Assembly: GCA_041552135.1 (NCBI GenBank)
Contig: JBFELL010000063.1
Span: 1 to 14,950, forward strand
DNA: 14,950 bases
Direction: 5' to 3'
Source of the DNA: SZUA-186 sp041552135
GTDB lineage: Bacteria > Pseudomonadota > Gammaproteobacteria > UBA9214
The position numbers and the translations under genes were made by a program. Positions 6,393-13,636 of this stretch are shown here, piece by piece; the first letter of the stretch is position 1, and each line of letters begins with the position of its first letter. Under the pieces are notes generated by a model. The model was not told the origin of the DNA and did no database searches. It saw only the letters and a program-made list of their open reading frames with translations.

Positions 6393-7258
6393 GCGTATTC
6401 GTACACAAGGAATCAAAAGTCATCATCCAGGGCTTCACCGGCCAGCATGCAACCTTTCATGCCGAGGAGTCGATGGCCAACGGCACGAACGTCGTCGGCG
6501 GCGTCACCCCGGGCAAGGGCGGCCAGACCCACCTCGAGCGGCCGGTATTCGATACCGTGTCGCAGGCGGTGGCGGAGACCGGCGCGGATGTCAGTGGCAT
6601 CTTCGTGCCGCCGCCGTTCGCCGCCGACGCCATCATGGAGGCGCTCGAGGCCGGCATTGGCGTCATTGTCGTGATTGCCGATGGCATCCCGGTGCAGGAC
6701 ATGGTGCGCGTCAAGCGCTATGCCAAGGACCGCAATGCCATCATCATCGGCCCCAACACACCGGGCATCATCACGCCGGGCGGCTGCAAGGTCGGCATCA
6801 TGCCGTCGCACATCTATACCCCGGGGCGCATCGGCGTCGTGTCGCGCTCCGGCACCCTGAATTACGAGGCGGTGCAGCAGATGACCGGCCTCGGCATGGG
6901 GCAGTCGACGTCCGTCGGCATCGGCGGCGACCCGGTCAACGGCACCGACTTCGTCACCGTGCTGCGCGCCTTCGAGGAGGACCCGGCCACCGATGCGGTC
7001 ATCATGATCGGTGAAATCGGCGGCCCGCAGGAGGTCGAGGCGGCCCGCTGGGCGAAGCAGAACATGAGCAAGCCGGTGGTGGGTTTCGTGGCCGGCGTCT
7101 CCGCCCCGCCGGGGCGTCGCATGGGACACGCCGGCGCGATCATCTCCGGCGAGGCCGATACGGCCAATGCCAAGATGGACATGATGCAAGAGCTCGGCGT
7201 CCACGTGGTGCGCAACCCGGCCCTGATCGGCGCGACCGCCCACCGCGTGTTTTCCTGA
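6389..7258 (+). CDS. mtkB: Malate thiokinase (malate-CoA ligase), alpha subunit
   Basis: A 289-residue SucD-type subunit that binds CoA in its N-terminal Rossmann domain (IIQGFTGQHATFH at about 12-24) and carries the phosphorylated histidine. The active-site segment GRRMGHAGAIISG places this histidine at H247, equivalent to H246 of E. coli SucD. Other family landmarks are GPNTPGIITPG (121-131) and SRSGTLNYE (152-160). Its ATG overlaps the mtkA stop in an ATGA, the usual sign of translational coupling for subunits made in equal amounts. The pairing with malyl-CoA lyase and the MtkA signature, rather than any residue unique to this subunit, supports malate over succinate as substrate. No ppc, glyA or other serine-cycle gene is present in the window. 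Confidence 0.9.
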   Translation: MSVFVHKESKVIIQGFTGQHATFHAEESMANGTNVVGGVTPGKGGQTHLERPVFDTVSQAVAETGADVSGIFVPPPFAADAIMEALEAGIGVIVVIADGIPVQDMVRVKRYAKDRNAIIIGPNTPGIITPGGCKVGIMPSHIYTPGRIGVVSRSGTLNYEAVQQMTGLGMGQSTSVGIGGDPVNGTDFVTVLRAFEEDPATDAVIMIGEIGGPQEVEAARWAKQNMSKPVVGFVAGVSAPPGRRMGHAGAIISGEADTANAKMDMMQELGVHVVRNPALIGATAHRVFS

Positions 7259-7291
7259 GCCTGTCGCCCTGGCGCCTGAAAAAGCACCCTT

Positions 7292-7373
7292 GCCACCGGG
7301 ATCACAGGGCCCACAGAGCCATAAGTTCATAACTGAACCCGGCGTACGCTGTGCCCTCTGTGATCGCTGTGGC
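7292..7373 (+). repeat. 82-base composite palindrome between mtkB and ndk
   Basis: Two 25-base arms (7292-7316 and 7349-7373) match as reverse complements at 20 of 25 positions by hand count; the left arm begins GCCACCGGGATCACAGGGCC and the right arm ends TGTGATCGCTGTGGC. At the exact centre, GTTCA-TAAC-TGAAC (7325-7338) forms a second small hairpin. The wording (CACAG/CTGTG units) resembles another common environmental intergenic repeat and is unrelated to the CGCAAAGG elements near hscA. It lies 33 bases downstream of the mtkB stop, so it could stabilise or end the mtk transcript, but there is no U tract. Confidence 0.65.
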
Positions 7374-7412
7374 AGAGTGCGTATCCTGCCGTCCGGTTTA
7401 CCGGAAATATCA

Positions 7413-7442
7413 TTGCCTGTATGGCGCCATCGGCGGTAAACT
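7413..7442 (+). promoter_or_regulatory. Candidate sigma-70 promoter for ndk
   Basis: TTGCCT (7413-7418) and TAAACT (7437-7442) match the -35 and -10 consensus at 4 of 6 positions each, with an 18-base spacer. The downstream context GGTAAACTACGCCC resembles that of the proposed mcl promoter (GGTATATTACGCGG). A small palindrome, CCGGT-TT-ACCGG, lies just upstream at 7393-7404. The proposed leader to the ndk ATG is about 70 bases. Identified by eye and only moderately convincing. Confidence 0.35.
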
Positions 7443-7519
7443 ACGCCCTCATTTAAATTCACTAAGCCCCGGTTTTCTGGCGGGTTTCCTGATATATCAA
7501 TAGACTGACGGAGTTTTGC

Positions 7520-7963
7520 ATGGCCATCGAACAGACCTTTTCCATTATCAAGCCTGATGCGGTTGCGAAAAACATCATCGGCGAGATCTACAGCCGCTTC
7601 GAAAAGGGCGGTCTGCGCATCGTCGCCGCGAAGATGCTGCACCTCACCCGGGAACAGGCCGAAGGGTTCTATGCCGTGCACAGGGAGCGTCCGTTCTACA
7701 AGGACCTGGTCGAGTTCATGACCTCGGGGCCGGTGATGGTGCAGGTGCTGGAGGGCGAGAATGCCATCCTGAAGAACCGCGAGCTGATGGGTGCCACCAA
7801 TCCGCAGGATGCCGAGCCGGGGACCATCCGCGCGGACTTCGCCACCACGGTTGATGAAAACGCCGTGCACGGGTCCGACGGCCCGGATACCGCGAAAGAG
7901 GAAATCGCCTTCTTCTTCGGCGACGGCGGCCTCTGCCCGCGCACCCGCCAGTCGGCCCGCTAA
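7520..7963 (+). CDS. ndk: Nucleoside diphosphate kinase
   Basis: A 147-residue NDP kinase, a few residues longer at the C-terminus than the usual ~143. It transfers the gamma phosphate from ATP to other NDPs and dNDPs through a phosphohistidine. K11 (IIKPDAV) and the catalytic H117 in ENAVHGSDGPD are both present, along with the conserved FFFGDG segment and the CPRTR ending. The start at 7520 follows a GGAG ribosome-binding site about 8 bases upstream. It is followed after 23 bases by rlmN, as in Pseudomonas, and is the first gene of a tightly spaced run that probably shares a transcript with it. Confidence 0.98.
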   Translation: MAIEQTFSIIKPDAVAKNIIGEIYSRFEKGGLRIVAAKMLHLTREQAEGFYAVHRERPFYKDLVEFMTSGPVMVQVLEGENAILKNRELMGATNPQDAEPGTIRADFATTVDENAVHGSDGPDTAKEEIAFFFGDGGLCPRTRQSAR

Positions 7964-7986
7964 CCATCACAGTGCGAACCGGCCCC

Positions 7987-9090
7987 ATGCCCGCCGAGAA
8001 CAAGCCCAACCTGCTGGATCTTGACCGCAAGGGACTGGAAGGCTTCTTTCTGGATCGCGGCGAGAAGGTCTTCCGTGCCTCGCAGATCATGAAGTGGATC
8101 TACGAACGCGGCGTGACCGATTTCGCGGACATGACCAACCTGAGCAAGGGCCTGCGTAGCGGGCTTCGCGACAGCGCTTCCATACGGCTGCCCGACGTCG
8201 TTGCCGACCAGGTATCGGCAGACGGCTCGCGCAAGTGGTTGCTGCGTTTCGCAGACGGCAACTGCATCGAGACGGTGTTTATTCCGGAAGCGGACCGCGG
8301 CACGCTGTGCGTGTCATCGCAGGTGGGCTGCGTGCTCAACTGCAGCTTCTGCTCCACCGCGCAGCAGGGCTTCAACCGCAACCTGTCGACGGGCGAGATC
8401 ATCGCCCAGGTGTGGGTGGCCGCCAGGGCGCTGGGCAGTCGCGCGGACAGCAACAGGGTCATCTCCAATGTCGTCATGATGGGCATGGGTGAGCCGCTGC
8501 TGAACTACGACAACGTGGTTCGCGCCATGCAGATCATGCAGGACGACTTCGGCTATGGTCTCTCGCGGCGGCGTATCACGCTGAGCACGGCAGGTGTCGT
8601 GCCTGCCATCCGGCAGTTACGCGAGGATTGCGATGTCAGCCTCGCGGTGTCGCTGCACGCGGCGAATGATGCCCTGCGCAACGAGCTGGTGCCGCTGAAC
8701 CGCAAGTATCCGGTTCGCGAACTGCTGGCGGCATGCAAGGACTACGTCGGCGAGGGCCGTCGGCGTGTCACCTTCGAATATGTGCTGCTGGACGGCGTGA
8801 ATGACAGCGATGCGCATGCGCGTGAACTGGTCCAATGCCTGGAGGGCGTGCCGGCCAAGGTGAACCTTATCCCGTTTAACCCCTTCCCCGGGACCTGTTA
8901 CCGGCGCAGTTCGAAGGCACGCGTCGACCGCTTTTTCGCGCTGCTGAACCGCGCCGGCATTGTCACCATCACCCGCAAGACGCGCGGTGATGACATCGAT
9001 GCGGCCTGTGGCCAGCTGGCCGGCGACTTCATGGATCGAACCACCCGCCGTCGCAAGCGTGCGGCAAACCCCCAGGTACAACACCGATGA
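7987..9090 (+). CDS. rlmN: 23S rRNA / tRNA adenine C2-methyltransferase RlmN
   Basis: A radical SAM methyltransferase of 367 residues that methylates C2 of A2503 in 23S rRNA and A37 in some tRNAs. The 4Fe-4S/SAM motif CVLNCSFC gives ligands C115, C119 and C122. C108 (TLCVSSQVG) and the C-terminal C341 (DDIDAACGQLAGD) correspond to the two catalytic cysteines of E. coli RlmN (C118 and C355), so the dual-cysteine mechanism is intact. GGMGEP-like MMGMGEPLLN and the ending RKTRGDD are also present. The start is uncertain: the ATG at 7987 is chosen, but an in-frame GTG at 7972 would add five residues, and neither has a clear ribosome-binding site. Its stop overlaps the pilF start in an ATGA. Like the Isc cluster upstream, it depends on Fe-S assembly. 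Confidence 0.97.
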   Translation: MPAENKPNLLDLDRKGLEGFFLDRGEKVFRASQIMKWIYERGVTDFADMTNLSKGLRSGLRDSASIRLPDVVADQVSADGSRKWLLRFADGNCIETVFIPEADRGTLCVSSQVGCVLNCSFCSTAQQGFNRNLSTGEIIAQVWVAARALGSRADSNRVISNVVMMGMGEPLLNYDNVVRAMQIMQDDFGYGLSRRRITLSTAGVVPAIRQLREDCDVSLAVSLHAANDALRNELVPLNRKYPVRELLAACKDYVGEGRRRVTFEYVLLDGVNDSDAHARELVQCLEGVPAKVNLIPFNPFPGTCYRRSSKARVDRFFALLNRAGIVTITRKTRGDDIDAACGQLAGDFMDRTTRRRKRAANPQVQHR

Positions 9091-9863
9091 GACAAAACCG
9101 CACGGGGCTGTTGCTGTACTTTCTCCTGCTGCTGCTGGCCGGCTGCGCCTCGACGCCATCGGGCCAGGATGACGGCCTGCGCCTCAAGCAGGCGGCCAAG
9201 GCCAATGTGCAGCTGGGCATCGCCTATATGCGCGAAGGCAAAATGGAAATGTCCCTGAAGAAATTCGAGAAGGCGCTGGAACAGGACCCGGGCCTGGCAA
9301 GCGCCCACGGCGGCATCGCCGTGCTGTATGACCGTCTGGATGAAAACGACAAGGCCTCCAGACATTTTCGCAAGGCACTGAAGCTGTCGCCGGAGAATTC
9401 CCGGATCCAGAACAACTATGGCCAGTTTCTCTGCCGGCAGGGCGAATTCGAGAAGGCCGATGAACAGTTCAATGCCGCCGCCGGCAACCCGGTCTACAGC
9501 GGCCGCCCGGCTGCGCTGACCAATGCCGGCACCTGCGCCATGCAGATCCCGGACCTTGACAAGGCAGAGGGGTATTTTCGCCGGGCACTGGAGACCGACA
9601 GCAGGTTTTTGCCGGCGCTGACGCGCATGGCGCAGCTGCGCTATGACCAGAGCAATTACATCGGTGCGCGTGCCTACATTCAGCGCATCGAGGAATTGAC
9701 GCCATTGTCGCCGGAGCTTCTCTGGCTGGGTGTGCGCGTGGAGGATGGCGCTGGCAATCATGATGCCTCTGGCCGCTATGCGATGCTGCTGAAGAACAAT
9801 TTCCCGGATGCCATGCAGACCCGAAGCCTGCAGGAGTGGGAGAATGAGCGACGCACCCGATAG
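9087..9863 (+). CDS. pilF: Type IV pilus biogenesis lipoprotein PilF/PilW
   Basis: A 258-residue outer-membrane lipoprotein made of TPR repeats, the pilotin that helps the PilQ secretin reach and assemble in the outer membrane. The signal peptide (1-19, a leucine-rich core) ends in LLAGC, making C20 the lipidated residue. From about residue 38 onward at least four TPR-like helical repeats can be followed (for example ANVQLGIAYMREGKMEMSLK and the segments starting near 75, 108 and 145). The length matches Pseudomonas PilF (about 252). It overlaps rlmN by 4 bases and its 3' end overlaps the next gene by 20 bases. No other pilus genes are in the window; this position next to rlmN is the usual one. 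Confidence 0.93.
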   Translation: MRQNRTGLLLYFLLLLLAGCASTPSGQDDGLRLKQAAKANVQLGIAYMREGKMEMSLKKFEKALEQDPGLASAHGGIAVLYDRLDENDKASRHFRKALKLSPENSRIQNNYGQFLCRQGEFEKADEQFNAAAGNPVYSGRPAALTNAGTCAMQIPDLDKAEGYFRRALETDSRFLPALTRMAQLRYDQSNYIGARAYIQRIEELTPLSPELLWLGVRVEDGAGNHDASGRYAMLLKNNFPDAMQTRSLQEWENERRTR

Positions 9864-10344
9864 CACAGGCTCCGCAAAGGGGGGCGATGAAGCCGGGTCT
9901 GCAGTGGGCCGGCGGCTGCGCGAGGCAAGGACCCGGCGCAAGATGGGACTGGAAGGGGTCGCCAAGGAACTGCACCTGGATGTGTCGGTCATCAGTGCCA
10001 TCGAAAACGATGACCGCACGTCAATGCCGGCCCCGGCCTTTGTACAGGGCTACATCCGCAATTACGCCAGGCTGCTGGAACTTCCCGAGGATGAACTCGT
10101 GCGCCAGTATGCGGCGCAGTGCAGCGAGCCGCCGCCCCTGTCGGTCATCGGGATTGGCGACCATCGCAAGATGCCGTTTCTGCGACTGCCGTCGATGCGC
10201 CTGCTACGCAACCTGATTCTGCTCATGCTGGCCGCTATCCTGGTCTGGCTGGCCTGGCCGGTTGCGGAACGCATGATCGAATCGCGATCGGCGGACACCG
10301 GGGAGGCGTTGCCCGGGCGCCTGGAGTTGCCACCGGCCGAATGA
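9844..10344 (+). CDS. rodZ: RodZ-like helix-turn-helix membrane protein, short form
   Basis: A 166-residue protein with the N-terminal half of RodZ, the MreB-binding cell-shape protein. Residues about 20-90 form the HTH domain typical of RodZ (VGRRLREARTRRKMGLEGVA, then FVQGYIRNYARLLELPEDEL). A basic stretch (RLPSMRLLRNL) leads into one membrane helix at about 121-140, leaving only ~26 residues in the periplasm. E. coli RodZ has 337 residues with a long linker and a beta-rich C-terminal domain, all missing here. No frameshifted remainder follows: only 47 bases separate the stop from hisS. The start at 9844 is set by AGGAG at 9832-9836; an in-frame ATG at 9808 lies deep inside pilF. It could be a functional short RodZ or a decayed one. 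Confidence 0.8.
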   Translation: MSDAPDSTGSAKGGDEAGSAVGRRLREARTRRKMGLEGVAKELHLDVSVISAIENDDRTSMPAPAFVQGYIRNYARLLELPEDELVRQYAAQCSEPPPLSVIGIGDHRKMPFLRLPSMRLLRNLILLMLAAILVWLAWPVAERMIESRSADTGEALPGRLELPPAE

Positions 10345-10391
10345 ATCCGCCGGGACCCGGTACCAACGGACACGATCCAGACTGAATACTC

Positions 10392-11675
10392 ATGGCAAAG
10401 ACCATCCAGGCCGTTCGCGGCATGAACGATATCCTCCCGGGGGAAAGCACTGCCTGGCAGTTTCTCGAGGATACGCTGAGGCGCGTCATCAGTTCCTACG
10501 GTTATCGTGAAATCCGCCTGCCGTTGCTGGAAAAGACCGAACTGTTCAAACGCTCTATCGGCGAGGTGACCGACATCGTCGAGAAGGAAATGTATACCTT
10601 CGACGATCGCAATGGCGACAGCCTGACCCTGCGCCCAGAGGGCACGGCCGGCTGTGTGCGTGCCTGCATGGAGCACGGCCTGCTGCACAACCAGGTCCAG
10701 CGTCTCTGGTATGCCGGACCCATGTTTCGCCACGAGCGTCCGCAGAAGGGGCGCTACCGTCAGTTTCACCAGATCGGCGTCGAGGCCTTCGGCATGCAGG
10801 GCCCGGACATCGATGCCGAACTCATCTTCATGACAGCGCGGTTCTGGCGCGCGCTCGGGCTTGACGATGCCGTCCTGCAGCTGAACTCGCTCGGTACGCT
10901 CGGGGCCCGTGCCGGCTATCGCGATGCACTGGTCGGCTACCTGCATGGCCGCAAGGCCGAACTCGACGACGACAGCCGCCGGCGGCTGGACAGCAATCCG
11001 CTGCGTATCCTCGACAGCAAGAACCCGGACATGCAGGCCGTGATTGGCGGGGCGCCGCAACTGTCGGAATACCTCGACAAGGATTCCCGCGCGCACTTCG
11101 ATGCGTTGTGCGCGTTGCTGGATGCCGCGGGTATTGCCTACGAGATCAATCCCCGGCTCGTGCGCGGGCTGGATTACTACAGCAAAACGGTGTTCGAGTG
11201 GGTGACCGACAGGCTCGGGGCCCAGGGGACCATATGTGCCGGCGGCCGCTACGACGGCCTGGTGGAATACCTCGGTGGCCGGGCCACACCGGCGGTGGGT
11301 TTTGCCCTTGGCCTGGAACGGCTGATTGCACTGCTCGAGGCCTGCGGTGTCGAACCACGGGGCGGCAATCCCCATGTCTACCTGGTGCTGAGCGGTGACC
11401 TGGCGCAACGCCAGGGGATGGTGTTTGCCGATGAATTGCGCAATGCTGTCAGCGGCCTGCGTGTACAGTGCAATTGCGGCGGCGGCAGTTTCAAGAGCCA
11501 GTTCAAGCGGGCCGACAGAAGCGGGGCGGAGCTGGCGCTGGTCATCGGGGAAGAGGAAGCCGGGCGGGACGAGGTGACGGTCAAGCCGCTGCGTGCCGGC
11601 GGTGAGCAGCAAACCCACGCCCGCCATGCCATCGTGCAGCGCCTGGGTGAACTGCTCGCGCTGGAACAGATTTGA
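10392..11675 (+). CDS. hisS: Histidyl-tRNA synthetase
   Basis: A class II aminoacyl-tRNA synthetase of 427 residues (E. coli 424) that charges tRNA-His. The catalytic core holds motif 1 around residues 40-60, motif 2 around 107-130 (AGPMFRHERPQKGRYRQFHQ), the histidine-binding HisA segment LVRGLDYYSKTVFEW (256-270), GGRYDGL (284-290) and motif 3 GFALGLERL (303-311). The anticodon-binding domain covers roughly 330-427. The ATG at 10392 starts the usual MAKTIQAVRGMND. The ribosome-binding site is weak, so translation may partly depend on the preceding gene. In Pseudomonas and E. coli ispG precedes hisS; here the rodZ-like gene does. Confidence 0.98.
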   Translation: MAKTIQAVRGMNDILPGESTAWQFLEDTLRRVISSYGYREIRLPLLEKTELFKRSIGEVTDIVEKEMYTFDDRNGDSLTLRPEGTAGCVRACMEHGLLHNQVQRLWYAGPMFRHERPQKGRYRQFHQIGVEAFGMQGPDIDAELIFMTARFWRALGLDDAVLQLNSLGTLGARAGYRDALVGYLHGRKAELDDDSRRRLDSNPLRILDSKNPDMQAVIGGAPQLSEYLDKDSRAHFDALCALLDAAGIAYEINPRLVRGLDYYSKTVFEWVTDRLGAQGTICAGGRYDGLVEYLGGRATPAVGFALGLERLIALLEACGVEPRGGNPHVYLVLSGDLAQRQGMVFADELRNAVSGLRVQCNCGGGSFKSQFKRADRSGAELALVIGEEEAGRDEVTVKPLRAGGEQQTHARHAIVQRLGELLALEQI

Positions 11676-11710
11676 GACACACTTACAGAACCAGGTAACA
11701 GGAGTCATCT

Positions 11711-12367
11711 ATGGATGCGAATGCGACAGAAGAACAACAAATAGAAGCCTTCAAGAAATGGTGGAAGGAGAACGGCAGTTCCATCATCACCGGCCTGCTG
11801 CTGGGCCTGGCCGTGCTGTTCGGTGCCAGGTCCTGGTTTGCCTATCAGGAACGCACGGCTGAAAATGCCTCGAATATCTATGCCACCCTGATGACGGCAC
11901 TCAACAATGGCGATCACGCAGTTGTCACGCAAAAGGCCGGCATGCTGATTGCCGATTACAGTGGCTCGCCCTATGCCTCGCTGGCGGCACTGGCCGTGGC
12001 CAGGGTCAAGCTGGAGCAGGACGAACTGGAACCGGCCCGTGCGCAGTTGCAGTGGGCGCTCGACAACGCGGGCTCCGATGGCATCCGGGAGACAGCTCGC
12101 CTGCGGCTGGTGCGCGTGATGACCGCCGAGGGCAAGTACGACGAGGCCGAGGCACTGATCAACCAGGCGGGCGCATCCGAGGCCTATGCCCCGCTGTACC
12201 GCGAGCTGCATGGCGATATACACCTGGCGCGTGGCGACCGGGCCAGCGCGCGCGCCGAGTACGAACATGCGCTGGCGGCCATGAAGCCGGGGTTGCCCGA
12301 GCGCCAGCTGGTCCAGCTGAAGTATGACAATACGGCCGTGCTGGACGAGAGCGGAGACATCCAGTGA
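11711..12367 (+). CDS. yfgM: YfgM family membrane-anchored TPR protein
   Basis: A 218-residue inner-membrane protein related to E. coli YfgM (206 residues), which binds the periplasmic chaperone PpiD and the SecYEG translocon and affects Rcs stress signalling. A short cytoplasmic segment (EEQQIEAFKKWWKENG) is followed by one membrane helix at about 23-39 (SIITGLLLGLAVLFGA). The remainder is periplasmic, helical and TPR-like, with repeats such as LAALAVARVKLEQDELEPAR and the GDIHLARGDRASARAEYEHA segment. AGGAG at 11700-11704, 6 bases upstream, supports the start. It overlaps bamB by 4 bases (GTGA) and keeps the standard hisS-yfgM-bamB-der order. Confidence 0.93.
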   Translation: MDANATEEQQIEAFKKWWKENGSSIITGLLLGLAVLFGARSWFAYQERTAENASNIYATLMTALNNGDHAVVTQKAGMLIADYSGSPYASLAALAVARVKLEQDELEPARAQLQWALDNAGSDGIRETARLRLVRVMTAEGKYDEAEALINQAGASEAYAPLYRELHGDIHLARGDRASARAEYEHALAAMKPGLPERQLVQLKYDNTAVLDESGDIQ

Positions 12368-13524
12368 AGCGTCTGCCGGTCATCCTCCTGCTGGCCGGTA
12401 TGCTCGGCGGTTGCTCGTTCATGTCCGGCTATCTGGGCGGCGACGACAATGTGGAACCGCCGGCAGAACTCGTGAAACTGGAAGATCCCGTTGCATTCAA
12501 GCGGCTGTGGAGTACCAGCCTCGGCGCCGGTTACGACAACCAGTTTGTGCGGCTGGTGCCTGCCATATCCGATGAGTACATCCTGGCGGCCGATCGCAAG
12601 GGGCGGGTGGCGGCATACGCTGCCGGATCCGGTAAACGGCTCTGGGAAACCCGGGTCGATGCGCCGGTCTCGGCAGGCCCCGGGGCCGGTGACGGCCTGG
12701 TGCTGCTGGGCACCAGTGATGCGCGGGTACTCGCGCTTGCCGTGGAGAACGGCGAAGCGCTCTGGGAGGCAAATGTCTCCAGCGAGGTCCTGTCGGTGCC
12801 GCAGATTGACCGCGGTGTCGTGGTCGTACAGTCGGTCGACGGCAACGTCACCGGGCTGGATGCCGCCGATGGCCGGCAACTGTGGATCTACGATCGTGAT
12901 GTGCCGGTGCTGACCCTGCGCGGGACCAGTACCCCGGCCGTCGGCTACGGCGCGGTAATTGCCGGCTTTGCCAGTGGCAAGGTTGCCGCCCTGACGATCG
13001 GCGAGGGCTTTGTCGCCTGGGAGGCCAGCGTGGCCGTGCCGAAGGGACGCTCGGAAATCGAGCGCATGGTGGATATCGACGGCGATCCGGTCATCATGGG
13101 CAGCGCCGTTTACGTCGTCACGTACCAGGGGCGGGTCGCCGTGATCGATGCGCAGAGCGGCGGCCTTGGCTGGACACGGGACATGTCTTCCCATGCCGGC
13201 CTCGGCGTGGATTTTGCGCAGGTCTACATCACCGACCAGGACAGCAATGTCTGGGCACTGACGCGCGAGAGTGGCGGCTCCGTCTGGAAGCAGGACGAGC
13301 TGTCGAACCGCTCACTGACATCGCCGGCACCGTTTAACAACTATGTTGCCGTGGGTGATTTCGAGGGCTATGTCCACCTGCTCTCGCGCTATGACGGCCA
13401 CATCGCGGGTCGCATCAGGATAGACAGCAAGGGCGTAAGTGCGCGGCCGCTGGTCGTTGGCGATGTCATGTATGTCTATGGCAACGGCGGCACCCTCGCG
13501 GCCTATACCCTGGATGGCGGCTGA
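12364..13524 (+). CDS. bamB: Outer-membrane protein assembly factor BamB
   Basis: A 386-residue lipoprotein of the BAM complex, which inserts beta-barrel proteins into the outer membrane (E. coli BamB has 392). The signal peptide ends in LGGC, so C17 is the lipidated residue. The rest is an eight-bladed PQQ-like beta-propeller, seen in repeating segments of the type VAAYAAGSGKRLWETRVDAP, VLALAVENGEALWEANVSSE, VTGLDAADGRQLWIYDRDVP and VAVIDAQSGGLGWTRDMSSH. The start codon is GTG at 12364, overlapping the yfgM stop. In the 112 bases from its stop to der I see no repeat or clear promoter. Confidence 0.96.
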   Translation: MKRLPVILLLAGMLGGCSFMSGYLGGDDNVEPPAELVKLEDPVAFKRLWSTSLGAGYDNQFVRLVPAISDEYILAADRKGRVAAYAAGSGKRLWETRVDAPVSAGPGAGDGLVLLGTSDARVLALAVENGEALWEANVSSEVLSVPQIDRGVVVVQSVDGNVTGLDAADGRQLWIYDRDVPVLTLRGTSTPAVGYGAVIAGFASGKVAALTIGEGFVAWEASVAVPKGRSEIERMVDIDGDPVIMGSAVYVVTYQGRVAVIDAQSGGLGWTRDMSSHAGLGVDFAQVYITDQDSNVWALTRESGGSVWKQDELSNRSLTSPAPFNNYVAVGDFEGYVHLLSRYDGHIAGRIRIDSKGVSARPLVVGDVMYVYGNGGTLAAYTLDGG

Positions 13525-13636
13525 TCACGGCCGGCCCCGGGTTGGCGATGCGCGGTCCGCACGCCTGCAGCCAGGCGCGTGTACCCGGAGCCGGCAGCGA
13601 GCATCCCGTTCCGCGGCCTGACGAGCGGTTTTACCG

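Noticed and set aside
6413..7870. A 485-residue minus-strand open frame across mtkB and ndk
   Set aside because: It covers two well-supported genes and a repeat, and has no family resemblance.
8898..10019. A 373-residue minus-strand open frame across rlmN, pilF and rodZ
   Set aside because: It is antisense to three recognisable overlapping genes and shows no domain.
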